Below are positions 14,951 to 22,268 of a DNA stretch of 23,599 nucleotides, one piece after another; the first letter of the stretch is position 1; each line of letters starts with the position of its first letter. The notes below the pieces were generated by a model, which was not told where the DNA came from, ran no database searches, and worked only from the letters and a program-made list of their open reading frames with translations. Source of the DNA: DASQVO01 sp035640715 (GTDB taxonomy: Bacteria > Actinomycetota > Actinomycetes > Streptosporangiales > Streptosporangiaceae); contig DASQVO010000493.1 in assembly GCA_035640715.1 (NCBI GenBank), positions 1 through 23,599 of the forward strand, read 5' to 3'. The position numbers and the translations under genes were made by a program.

Positions 14951-15889
14951 TTAGCCGTTAACGAGAAGATATTTCGTCACCTTCCCTTTCTTCTCGTTCA
15001 ACTCCAGGACAGCCCCCTGCAGCACGCCGTCACCGTAAACGCTGCCCGGATTGACGGCGAACGTCCTGCCGAGTTTGCACACCCCCCTGCTCTCGTGAAT
15101 ATGTCCGTGGACCGACATCATCGGCTGGTGTTTGAGGATCCCCTCGCGCACCGCGGTCGATCCGACTGGCTTCAGCACCGCCCCGCCGTGCATGGGGCGC
15201 AGGCTCGCATCAAGCGCGGGCGCCTCGTCGAGTCCCGTCCCATAGGGCGGGGCGTGGAAATTGAAGATCGCCCGGCCCATGTCCGGTATCTGGGCGGCCA
15301 GCGCCTCGATCTTGCGCGCAAGTTCGTCCTCGGGTGCCTCGCGGAAGGTGTTCCACGGGGTCGGGTTGGTCCATCCCATGGAGGCGAGGTGGAAGCCGCC
15401 GATATCGACCACCTTGCCCTCGCCGAAGTTCATGCACGGCGACGCCTCGATGACGTCGTCTATCTCCCAGATGTCGTCATTGCCGCCGTTGACGATGCAC
15501 GGGATCTCGCCGGCCCTGAGTTTCCCGTCGGCCATGTCGAGCCACCGGTCCAGGGTGTGCAGCATCTCGACCGTGAAACGACGGTCGATGGCGCCTTCCT
15601 CCTCGTTGAGCGATGTCAGCTCGTCGGGGGTGACGATCGCCGGGTAGGACCCGCGGTTGCGTATCCGGCGCTTGACGTCCTCCAGTTCCTCCTGGGTTTC
15701 CAGGCGATGCTCCTCGCCGCCCAGCGTGACCAGCCAGTACCCGGTGTGCGCCACGATCGGCACCATCACCTTGCCGGTGACATCCCCGCCCAGCACGACG
15801 AGGTCGGCCTTGTAGAACGCGGCAGAATTCAGGAACTTCCGCCAGCAAGTCTCGGAGCCGTGGATATCGGTGGCGAAAAAAATTTTCAC
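14951..15889 (-). CDS. Calcineurin-like metallophosphoesterase
   Basis: This 312-aa hydrolase has all five metallophosphoesterase blocks. Asp8 and His10 are in ATDIHGS, Asp36 in GGDVTG, and the Asn137-Asp138-Asp139 of GGNDD takes the place of the usual GNH(D/E). His212 is in NFHAPPYGT, and GHIH (262-265) is in SVHGHIHES. The third block lacks the common His, whose role as proton donor is therefore altered. A charged insert of about 60 residues (50-110) separates blocks two and three. No signal peptide is present. GTG 15889 is supported by AAGGGGG 7 nt upstream. It follows the nucleotidyltransferase gene on the same strand after 101 nt. The substrate could be a phosphodiester, a nucleotide or a phosphoprotein; none can be chosen from sequence. 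Confidence 0.88.
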   Translation of the reverse strand: MKIFFATDIHGSETCWRKFLNSAAFYKADLVVLGGDVTGKVMVPIVAHTGYWLVTLGGEEHRLETQEELEDVKRRIRNRGSYPAIVTPDELTSLNEEEGAIDRRFTVEMLHTLDRWLDMADGKLRAGEIPCIVNGGNDDIWEIDDVIEASPCMNFGEGKVVDIGGFHLASMGWTNPTPWNTFREAPEDELARKIEALAAQIPDMGRAIFNFHAPPYGTGLDEAPALDASLRPMHGGAVLKPVGSTAVREGILKHQPMMSVHGHIHESRGVCKLGRTFAVNPGSVYGDGVLQGAVLELNEKKGKVTKYLLVNG

Positions 15890-15990
15890 GAGAAACCCCC
15901 TTGCGCGCTATGCGCGCCTCGGTGCATGGACGCCCGACGCGTGAGAACGTCCATTGGCGGCCGGCTTCAGACGCTGCCGATCCGGAAGGA

Positions 15991-16770
15991 TCAGTGATCC
16001 ACCTCTTCAGGCAGCTCATACCAGCGGACCCGGTCGCCGATATTCGCCCGGAGGCGCCACTTCACGCCCTTCGGGACGGACTCCGCCAGCTCCATCAGCG
16101 TGCGGGACTGCGCGACCGGATCGAAGCGCCGCTGCGGCGGGACCAGTTCGGGGCGGTCGGCGATCAGCGCGGGCAGCTTGCCCAGGTTTCCGGTGACCGT
16201 ACGCCACCACCCCCAGTCCCCGGCGAGCACCTTGCCGAAGCGATCCGCGTCGATGTACGGTCCCGCATCGGCGCCGCCATCGCCGCCCACCGGCACGCCG
16301 GAAAGGAGGTGAACGATGTCCCGTGCGTCTTTCTCGTTGAGCTCGACGATCTGCAGTTTCGACAAGAGCAGGTCGACGGCGTCCAGGGTGAACGGAAGCC
16401 GGCCGAACGCCGGCCGGAAATCAAGCGTGTGGCACATGGCCAGCCGGTCGACCATCACGTCGATGGGCCGCCCCGAGGGCGCGGTGAAATACATCTGCCG
16501 GTCGCCGTTGAGGTTGTTGAACCGGCGGTCGGGCTCGCAGCCGTTCTCCTGGAGGTAGGCCGCCACCTTGGCCCGGCCCTTCGACAGGCACGCAAAGTCG
16601 ATGTCCTGGCCAGCGCGCAGCCTCGGCGGGAAGTCCGGGCACAGGACGCGGATGCCGAGGCCGCCGAGGAGCTTCAGTGGGATGCCGGCGTCTGCGGCTG
16701 ACTGCGTGAGGCCGACCGCCTCGGGAAGGGGGTCGGCCACGGCCACGCCGGGCGCGTCAGGTGTGCTCAT
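15991..16770 (-). CDS. AbiEii-like nucleotidyltransferase-fold protein
   Basis: The 259-aa product has the minimal nucleotidyltransferase pattern: LLGGLGIRV (34-42) with the Gly-Gly motif, the metal-binding DxD of QDIDFACL (Asp56, Asp58), and a third acidic residue in RPIDVMVDRL (Asp104). A helix LLLSKLQIVELNEKDARDI (134-152) follows, whose KD pair is typical of the AbiEii/DUF-type NTases. Toxins of the AbiE system use this fold to add nucleotides to tRNA, but no AbiEi-type antitoxin is encoded next to it. The C-terminal 90 residues, rich in Trp and Arg, are not recognised. ATG 16770 is the most downstream of three ATGs lying in 22-bp repeats. It overlaps the TGA of a preceding short frame as ATGA. 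The metallophosphoesterase gene follows after 101 nt. Confidence 0.75.
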   Translation of the reverse strand: MSTPDAPGVAVADPLPEAVGLTQSAADAGIPLKLLGGLGIRVLCPDFPPRLRAGQDIDFACLSKGRAKVAAYLQENGCEPDRRFNNLNGDRQMYFTAPSGRPIDVMVDRLAMCHTLDFRPAFGRLPFTLDAVDLLLSKLQIVELNEKDARDIVHLLSGVPVGGDGGADAGPYIDADRFGKVLAGDWGWWRTVTGNLGKLPALIADRPELVPPQRRFDPVAQSRTLMELAESVPKGVKWRLRANIGDRVRWYELPEEVDH

Positions 16771-16830
16771 GCAGCGTCTCCAGCTCGCTCATGCAGCGTC
16801 TCCCGCTCGCTCATGCCGTGTCTCCCACTC
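16765..16830 (-). repeat. Three 22-bp tandem repeats each carrying GGAG and ATG
   Basis: Units 16765-16786 and 16787-16808 differ by one base; unit 16809-16830 is more diverged. On the minus strand each contains GGAGAC, a short spacer and an ATG followed by AGC or a related codon. Because 22 is not a multiple of three, the successive ATGs are in different frames, and only the last (16770) opens the nucleotidyltransferase gene. The upstream two open frames that end within or just past the repeat. Confidence 0.8.
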
Positions 16831-17060
16831 ATGCCAGGACGTTCCTTGGTTAAGAGTGAAGGGGGAAGGGTTTCTGGGAAAACATGCTCGACGGCGCCAC
16901 CCCAAGCGGCACCGACCATCCTGATCATGGTGAGAAGGGTGCCGGTTTGTCCAGACATTCGGTTACGTTAGGTACTTCGTTAGGAAATTCCTTGTCTCGT
17001 AATGGTTAACGGCCTGTTACAGGGCTATCGGTCAGCTGGGACGTTAATCAGTACCCGCGA
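16831..17060 (-). promoter_or_regulatory. AT-rich upstream region of the nucleotidyltransferase gene
   Basis: This region is markedly AT-richer than the neighbouring coding DNA. It contains two direct copies of CGTTAGG (16966-16972 and 16978-16984) exactly 12 bp apart. It also contains a CCTGT-T-ACAGG palindrome near 17013-17023 and several GTTAAC-like motifs. It probably holds the promoter of the leftward nucleotidyltransferase gene. A 12-bp spacing puts the two copies on roughly the same helix face. A 63-codon minus frame (16958-16767) runs through it but has no ribosome-binding site. Confidence 0.4.
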
Positions 17061-17222
17061 TTAGGGCCAATTTTTGTAAATTATTTCGAATGGTGCCCGC
17101 TGTCGCCGGTGGCCGGGCCGGTGCCAGTAGAACTCGACGTCCACGGGCGGCAGCGGCTGGTTGCCGAGGATCAGGTCGGCGGACTTCTCCGCGATGATGA
17201 AGTCGTACAACGCTGCCGCCAT
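17061..17222 (-). CDS. Possible small protein gene after recQ
   Basis: ATG 17222 lies 9 nt after the recQ stop codon and opens a 53-codon frame. Its first 42 or so codons have almost only G or C at third positions, the pattern of real genes here. The product begins MAAALYDFIIAEKSADLILG and contains a DVEFYWHRPGH stretch. The last dozen codons run into the AT-rich region and are low in GC, so the true C-terminus may have been lost, or the frame may be a degraded end. A GGGGCGCCCC palindrome sits directly before the ATG. I do not recognise the family. Confidence 0.4.
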   Translation of the reverse strand: MAAALYDFIIAEKSADLILGNQPLPPVDVEFYWHRPGHRRQRAPFEIIYKNWP

Positions 17223-17231
17223 GGGGCGCCC

Positions 17232-19106
17232 CTAGGCGGTGAGGACGTCGAGGATCTGCTGCCCGTACTTTGCCAGCTTGTGCTCGCCGACGCCATTGAC
17301 TGCGGCGAGTTCGGCCAGCGTCGAGGGCGGGTCGGCGGCGATCTGGCGCAGTGTCGCGTCATGGAAGATCACATACGCCGGCATGCCCTGCTCCCGCGCC
17401 GCGCCCGCCCGCCACTCGCGCAGCCGCTCGAATATCTTGGCGGCCTCCGGCGTCAGGCTGTCCGCTGCGCCGCCAGCCGTGCCGCCGGTGCGCGTGGGCC
17501 GACCGCTCGCGGCCCGCCTGGCCCGCTCGGGCTCGCGCCGCAGCATGATCTGGCGTTCCTTGCGCAGCACGGCGGAACTGGCCCCGGTCAGCGTCAGCAC
17601 GCCGAAGTCGCCTTCGACCCCGAGCAGGCCCTGGGCCAGCAGCTGCCGGGCGACCCCGCGCCACTCGCTCTCCCGCAGGTCGGCGCCCACGCCGAAGACG
17701 GTCAGCCGGTCGTGCCCGTACTCGGTGACCTTCGGGGTTGTCTTGCCGGTCAGGATGTCGATGATGTGTCCCGCGCCGAACTTCTGGCCGCGCTCCCTGG
17801 CCAGCCGGTACACCGCCGACAGGAACTTCTGCGCGGCGACCGTCCCGTCCCACACCTGCGGCGGCGACACGCACGTGTCGCAGTTACCGCAGGAGGCGGC
17901 GGTCTCGCCGAAATAGGCGAGCATCTGCGCGCGGCGGCACTCCGCCGTCTCGCACAGCGCCAGCATCGCGTCAAGGTGCGCGGCGAGCCGCCGGCGGTGC
18001 GCGCCGTCGCCGGGGGAGGTGTCGATCAGCCTGCGCTGCTGCACGACGTCGGCGAGCCCGTAGGCGAGCCAGGCGACCGCCGGCAGCCCGTCCCGGCCGG
18101 CCCGCCCGGTCTCCTGGTAGTAACCTTCGACGGACCGCGGCATGTCCAGATGCGCGACGAACCGCACGTCGGGCTTGTCGATGCCCATGCCGAACGCGAT
18201 CGTCGCGACCATGACGAGACCGTCCTCGCGGAGGAAGCGTGCCTGGTTAGCGGCGCGGGTGCCGGCGTCGAGCCCCGCGTGGTAGGGCAGCGCCTGGATC
18301 CCGCTGCCCAGGAGGACATCGACGGTCTTGTCGACTGAGGCCCGGGACAGGCAGTAGACGATGCCGGCGTCGCCGGGGTGCTCGGCGCGCAGCAGCCCGA
18401 GCAGTTGTTTCCTCGGCTCGTTCTTCTGCACGATCCGGTAGGAGATGTTCGGCCGGTCGAAGCTGGACACGAAATGGCGCGCGTCCGCCAGGCCGAGCCG
18501 GGCGGCGATCTCGGCGCGGGTGGCCTGGGTGGCCGTGGCGGTGAGCGCGATCCGCGGCACCGCCGGCCAGCGCTCGTGCAGCGTGGACAGCTCCAGGTAG
18601 TCGGGCCGGAAATCGTGCCCCCACTGGGCCACGCAGTGCGCCTCGTCGATGGCGAACAGCGAGATCCGGCCGCGGTCGAGCAGCCGCAGCGCCGACTCAG
18701 CCCTCAGCCGCTCGGGCGCGAGGTACAGCAGGTCCAGTTCACCCGCGAGGAACGCCAACTCGACCCGCCGGCGCTCGCCCGGATCCTGGGTGGAGTTGAG
18801 GAATCCCGCCCGCACGCCCAGCGCCGTCAGCGCATCGACCTGATCCTGCATGAGCGCGATGAGCGGTGAGATGACCACGCCCGTGCCCTGCCGGACGAGC
18901 GCGGGGATCTGGTAGCACAGTGATTTGCCGCCGCCGGTCGGCATGAGCACGAGGGCGTCGCCGCCCCCGGCCACGTGATCGATGATCTCCCGCTGCTGCC
19001 CGCGGAAGGACTCGTACCCGAAGACGCGCCGCAGCACGTCCAGTGGCCTGTCGTCCGCCGCGCCCGGGCTGGCCGGGCCGCCGCCGGTCCCGGTGAGTGC
19101 TGCCAC
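17232..19106 (-). CDS. recQ: RecQ-family ATP-dependent DNA helicase
   Basis: This 624-aa 3'-to-5' DNA helicase acts in recombination and replication-fork repair. Motif 0 YESFRGQQREII is at 31-42, motif I MPTGGGKSLCYQ at 55-66, and motif II DEAH at 154-157 with the RecQ loop HCVAQWGHDFRPDY (157-170). Motif VI YYQETGRAGRDG is at 329-340. A zinc site is formed by Cys390, Cys406, Cys409 and Cys412. The winged-helix RQC domain spans about 420-520. A complete HRDC domain (about 545-620) ends the protein, so this is a full-length three-part RecQ, unlike shorter actinobacterial paralogues. GTG 19106 has no Shine-Dalgarno sequence, but TAGGAT (minus strand, 19118-19113) lies 6 nt upstream, so a leaderless start is likely. 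It is divergent from the CoA-transferase gene. Confidence 0.93.
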   Translation of the reverse strand: MAALTGTGGGPASPGAADDRPLDVLRRVFGYESFRGQQREIIDHVAGGGDALVLMPTGGGKSLCYQIPALVRQGTGVVISPLIALMQDQVDALTALGVRAGFLNSTQDPGERRRVELAFLAGELDLLYLAPERLRAESALRLLDRGRISLFAIDEAHCVAQWGHDFRPDYLELSTLHERWPAVPRIALTATATQATRAEIAARLGLADARHFVSSFDRPNISYRIVQKNEPRKQLLGLLRAEHPGDAGIVYCLSRASVDKTVDVLLGSGIQALPYHAGLDAGTRAANQARFLREDGLVMVATIAFGMGIDKPDVRFVAHLDMPRSVEGYYQETGRAGRDGLPAVAWLAYGLADVVQQRRLIDTSPGDGAHRRRLAAHLDAMLALCETAECRRAQMLAYFGETAASCGNCDTCVSPPQVWDGTVAAQKFLSAVYRLARERGQKFGAGHIIDILTGKTTPKVTEYGHDRLTVFGVGADLRESEWRGVARQLLAQGLLGVEGDFGVLTLTGASSAVLRKERQIMLRREPERARRAASGRPTRTGGTAGGAADSLTPEAAKIFERLREWRAGAAREQGMPAYVIFHDATLRQIAADPPSTLAELAAVNGVGEHKLAKYGQQILDVLTA

Positions 19107-19112
19107 GCCGCG

Positions 19113-19118
19113 ATCCTA
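19113..19118 (-). promoter_or_regulatory. -10 box of a leaderless recQ transcript
   Basis: TAGGAT on the minus strand ends 6 nt before the GTG start, so the transcript would begin at or near the first codon. No clear -35 is seen. The absence of a ribosome-binding site supports this reading. Confidence 0.45.
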
Positions 19119-19332
19119 TGAGGAACCACGGTCACTGGGCCGCAGAACCGCCCCGGGGCCGGGGACTGAAGCGGGTACTGCCACCGCGCACCCGTTCAGA
19201 GTGCTGGCCCGGGTAGCCGAACGAGACTGTGTGCTACCTCACCGGCCCGCGGGGACTCGGGCCGGCGGAGCGTATGCGGGCCTTGATCGCGGTTTCCGCC
19301 AGGCGTACGTTAACTGTGCCACCACACGAATT

Positions 19333-19362
19333 TTGTTCCGTTATACGGCACGCATCTATCCT
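19333..19362 (+). promoter_or_regulatory. Promoter and overlapping operator-like palindrome of the CoA-transferase operon
   Basis: TTGTTC (19333-19338) and TATCCT (19357-19362) are separated by 18 nt and sit about 36 nt before the start codon. Between and partly over them lies GTTCCGT-TAT-ACGGCAC (19335-19351), a 17-bp near-palindrome whose 7-nt arms match at six positions. IclR-family regulators bind palindromes of this size, and one is encoded 3' of the operon, so it is the natural candidate repressor. Confidence 0.6.
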
Positions 19363-19398
19363 GAATGTAGTCATCCTGTAACGGAGGAATCCATACCT

Positions 19399-20592
19399 AT
19401 GACCCAGGCACTAGAGCGACTGACAGTGATCGACCTGACACAGGTCATGGCGGGGCCGTTCTGCTGCCAGCTCCTCGGCGATCTTGGCGCCCGCATCGTG
19501 AAGGTGGAGCCTGTCGGGTCCGGTGACAACACCCGCCACTCCATGGGCCACCGGATGCCGGGCGGTGAGAGCTCGGCGTTCCTCGCCGTGAACCGCAACA
19601 AGCAGAGCATCGCGATCGACCTCAAGCAGGAGGCCGGGCGCGACGCGTTCTACAAGCTGGTGCGTAGCGCCGACGTCGTGGTCGAGAACTTCCGGCCGGG
19701 CGTGACGAGCCGGCTGGGCGTCGACTACGCAATCTTGAGCAGACTCAACAGCCGCTTGATCTACGCGTCGATCTCCGGCTTCGGCCAGACCGGGCCCTAC
19801 GCGGACCGCCCCGGCTACGATCTCATCGCGCAGGCGATGTCGGGCATCATGAGCGTGACCGGCGAAGCGGGCGGCAAGCCCGCCAAGGCTGGCGTGCCCG
19901 TGACCGACATGTCGGCGGGACTGTTCTGTGCGGTCGGCATCCTGGCCGCGTGCATCGCCCGCGAGCAGACCGGCCGCGGCCAGTACATCGACACCTCGCT
20001 GTATGAGGCTGGCCTCGCGCTGTCCGTGTGGGAAACCGCCGAGCTGTGGGCGACCGGCCGGGTGCCGCAGCCGCTCGGTTCGGCGCACCGGATGACCGCC
20101 CCGTACCAGGCGCTGCGGACACGGGACGGGCACATCATGGTCGGGGCGAACAATCCGCGGCTGTGGCAGCGCCTCTGCCGGGCGCTCGATCGCGAGGATC
20201 TTCTCTCCGATCCGCGTTTCACCACCAACGCCGACCGCATGGAGCGGCGGGACGTGCTCGCCGGCGAGCTCGAGTCGGTCCTCAAGAGCCGGGACACCGA
20301 GGACTGGGTGGCTGCACTGCTGGCAGCCGGCGTGCCGTGCGGGCCGCTCCGCGATTACGAGCAGGTCTGCCGGGATCCCCATACGCTGGCTCGCGAAATG
20401 GTCGTTACGATGCAGCATCCCGTCGAGGGCGAGATCCGCGGCCTCGGCATTCCAGTGAAGCTGAGCGATACCCCCGGTAACGTCCGGCGCCCCGCCCCGC
20501 TGCTGGGCGAGCACACCGATGAGCTCCTGGCCGGGCTGGGATACTCGGCGTCAGAAATCTCCGCACTGCGCGAGCAGGGAGCCGTGGCATGA
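19399..20592 (+). CDS. Class III CoA-transferase (CaiB/BaiF/Frc family)
   Basis: This 397-aa enzyme transfers coenzyme A from one acyl-CoA to a free carboxylic acid, activating it for breakdown. The N-terminal Rossmann part carries LTVIDLTQVMAGPFCCQLLGDLGARIVKVE (split at about residues 8-37). The catalytic aspartate is Asp170 in GVPVTDMSAG, equivalent to Asp169 of formyl-CoA transferase. The middle contains SISGFGQTGPYADRPGYDLI, and the C-terminus has the family ending PAPLLGEHTDELLAGLGY. The length is standard. ATG 19399 has GGAGG 11 nt upstream, and sequence before it is not conserved. It overlaps the crotonase gene by 4 nt (ATGA), so the two are co-translated. The acid activated is unknown. 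No acyl-CoA dehydrogenase or thiolase is nearby. Confidence 0.92.
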   Translation: MTQALERLTVIDLTQVMAGPFCCQLLGDLGARIVKVEPVGSGDNTRHSMGHRMPGGESSAFLAVNRNKQSIAIDLKQEAGRDAFYKLVRSADVVVENFRPGVTSRLGVDYAILSRLNSRLIYASISGFGQTGPYADRPGYDLIAQAMSGIMSVTGEAGGKPAKAGVPVTDMSAGLFCAVGILAACIAREQTGRGQYIDTSLYEAGLALSVWETAELWATGRVPQPLGSAHRMTAPYQALRTRDGHIMVGANNPRLWQRLCRALDREDLLSDPRFTTNADRMERRDVLAGELESVLKSRDTEDWVAALLAAGVPCGPLRDYEQVCRDPHTLAREMVVTMQHPVEGEIRGLGIPVKLSDTPGNVRRPAPLLGEHTDELLAGLGYSASEISALREQGAVA

Positions 20593-21365
20593 ACGAGACC
20601 GACTTGCTCGTCGAGGTGCGGGGACAGACCGCCACCATCATGTTCAACCGGCCAGCGGCCCGCAACGCCATGACGTGGGACATGTATGAGGGCCTGGTCA
20701 AGGCGTGCGAGCGCATCGATGCTGATGGATGCGTCCGGGTGGCCGTGCTCCGCGGCGCGGGCGGTAAGGCATTCGTGGCGGGCACGGACATCGCGCAGTT
20801 CCTTGACTTCTCGACCGCCGAGGACGGCCTGGCCTACGAGCGCCGGATCGAGCACGTCATGGACAGGCTGGAGCGCGTCCGCGTGCCCACGATCGCGGCC
20901 GTGCAGGGCTACGCGGTCGGCGGCGGCCTGGGCTTGGCCGCGGCCTGCGACATACGCATCTGCACGCCGGATGCGAAGTTCGGCCTGCCGATCGCCCGCA
21001 CCCTCGGCAACTGCGTGTCGATGCGGACCTACGCCCGGCTGTCCGACCTGATCGGATCGGGCCGGGCGCTGCACCTCATCTATACGGCGAGCTTTCTGCC
21101 CGCTGCCGAGGCGCTCGCGGCCGGCCTGGTGACCGAGGTGGTGGCGGAGGAGGACTTCGACGCTCGGCTGCACGAGCTGTGTGACCAGCTGAGCAGCCAT
21201 GCACCGCTCACCATGTGGGCGAGCAAGCAGGCGCTGCGCCGACTGCGCGACTCCCGGCTACCGGACGGCGATGATCTCATCGCCGCCTGCTACGGAAGCG
21301 ACGATTTCCACGAGGGCGTGCGGGCCTTCGTCGAAAAGCGCCCGCCGCGCTGGCGCGGCCGGTAA
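20589..21365 (+). CDS. Crotonase-superfamily protein (enoyl-CoA hydratase/isomerase-like)
   Basis: This 258-aa protein acts on acyl-CoA thioesters. The oxyanion hole is formed by KAFVAGTDIAQF (60-71) and GYAVGGGLGLAAACDI (107-122), both intact. In enoyl-CoA hydratases the two catalytic glutamates are in GGGCE and FGxPE; here the corresponding residues are Gly115 (GGGLG) and Ile135 (FGLPI). Neither acid is present, so ordinary water addition is unlikely. An isomerase, hydrolase, decarboxylase or C-C lyase reaction is possible. The C-terminus FHEGVRAFVEKRPPRW is typical of the family. ATG 20589 overlaps the CoA-transferase stop as ATGA, indicating one operon and probably successive steps on one substrate. 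The IclR gene ends 16 nt away on the other strand. Confidence 0.88.
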   Translation: MNETDLLVEVRGQTATIMFNRPAARNAMTWDMYEGLVKACERIDADGCVRVAVLRGAGGKAFVAGTDIAQFLDFSTAEDGLAYERRIEHVMDRLERVRVPTIAAVQGYAVGGGLGLAAACDIRICTPDAKFGLPIARTLGNCVSMRTYARLSDLIGSGRALHLIYTASFLPAAEALAAGLVTEVVAEEDFDARLHELCDQLSSHAPLTMWASKQALRRLRDSRLPDGDDLIAACYGSDDFHEGVRAFVEKRPPRWRGR

Positions 21366-21366
21366 A

Positions 21367-21391
21367 AGCCGGCGGTCGGGCTCAGCCGGCT
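21367..21391. terminator. Hairpin between crotonase and IclR genes
   Basis: AGCCGGC (21367-21373) pairs perfectly with GCCGGCT (21385-21391) across an 11-nt loop. It spans the short gap between two convergent genes and includes the IclR stop codon. AAAA precedes it on the plus strand, giving a T-run after the stem for the leftward transcript. A two-way terminator is likely. Confidence 0.5.
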
Positions 21392-22164
21392 GCGGCGTGG
21401 TCGTATCCCAGCGCCGCGCTCACCTGGCGGGCGGCAGCTGACACCAGCGCGCCGTAGCGACTCGGAAGATCCGGCGGCATCCGGCTGATCGGCGTGGAGA
21501 CGGACAGGCTCGCGACGGGCCGTCCGTCCGGGCCGACGATGGCGGCCGCGACGGCTGCGATGTCCGCCCGCCATTCCCCGTTATTCGTCGCGTAGCCACG
21601 CCGGCGGATCTCGGCGAGCTCGGCCGCGAGCTGCTCCCGGTCCACGATGGTGTTGTCGGTATAGCGCGGCAGCTCGCCGTTGAGGATAGCCTCGGCCTCG
21701 TCGGCCGGCAGCCTCGCCAGGATGGCCTTGCCGTTTGAGGAACCGTGCAAGGGCGCGCTGCTGCCCAGGGCCAGGACGATGCGCACTGGGTTGGACGTCT
21801 CCAGGCGCTCGATCAGGACGGCACGCGGCCCGTCGGGAACCATCAGGTGCACGGTCTCCCCAGTCTCCGCGCGCAGATGCTCCATTGCCCCCAGGGCGGC
21901 CTCACGGATGCTGTTCTCCTCGGCGGCGAGCCGGCCCACGCGACGTGCCCGGCTGGTGAGAACCCAGCGCGTCACCTGGCCTGGCGCAGGCCGGATCCAT
22001 CCGGCGGCCCCGAGGGTCTGCAGCGCCCGCTGGACCGAGCTCTTCGGCAGGCCGAGCGTCCGCGACAGCTCACCGACTCCGGCTGGCTGGTGGTCCGCGA
22101 CGCCCTCAAGCACACGCAGCGCCGTTCTGACACTGCGCATGCCCTCGGCCTCACCCACCGTCAC
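21382..22164 (-). CDS. IclR-family transcriptional regulator
   Basis: This 260-aa regulator has the two-domain IclR layout. A winged helix-turn-helix lies at about residues 10-70, with the recognition region GELSRTLGLPKSSVQRALQTL (split within 31-51). The effector-binding domain follows (about 85-255), with ETGETVHLMVPDG and the terminal SVSTPISRMPP that line the ligand pocket in this family. GTG 22164 is supported by GGAAGGA 6 nt upstream; ATG at 22140 is a weaker alternative. The gene converges on the CoA-transferase/crotonase operon, whose promoter carries a matching 17-bp palindrome. Substrate-released repression of that operon is therefore the simplest model. A looser TTCCG...TACGG pair at 22174-22185, just upstream of its own start, could mediate autoregulation. 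Confidence 0.92.
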   Translation of the reverse strand: MTVGEAEGMRSVRTALRVLEGVADHQPAGVGELSRTLGLPKSSVQRALQTLGAAGWIRPAPGQVTRWVLTSRARRVGRLAAEENSIREAALGAMEHLRAETGETVHLMVPDGPRAVLIERLETSNPVRIVLALGSSAPLHGSSNGKAILARLPADEAEAILNGELPRYTDNTIVDREQLAAELAEIRRRGYATNNGEWRADIAAVAAAIVGPDGRPVASLSVSTPISRMPPDLPSRYGALVSAAARQVSAALGYDHAAAG

Positions 22165-22268
22165 CTGACGTCCTTCCGCGTACGGTCGCCGGGCCTATTC
22201 CGGCACGCCCACGAGCAGAATCTACCGCTCGCGGGCCAGGCCAGTGGTGCTGCCGAGCTGCGCTAACC

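Noticed and set aside
15991..16770. A complete AbiE-type toxin-antitoxin system
   Set aside because: The nucleotidyltransferase fold fits, but no AbiEi-like winged-helix gene lies on either side.
16767..16958. 63-codon minus-strand frame ending in the ATGA overlap with the nucleotidyltransferase gene
   Set aside because: No ribosome-binding site at its ATG, weak third-position bias, and its last third is simply the 22-bp repeat read in another frame. The overlap is a by-product of the repeat.
17109..18338. Plus-strand open frame of 409 codons opposite recQ
   Set aside because: Antisense to conserved RecQ motifs, with composition typical of a shadow frame.
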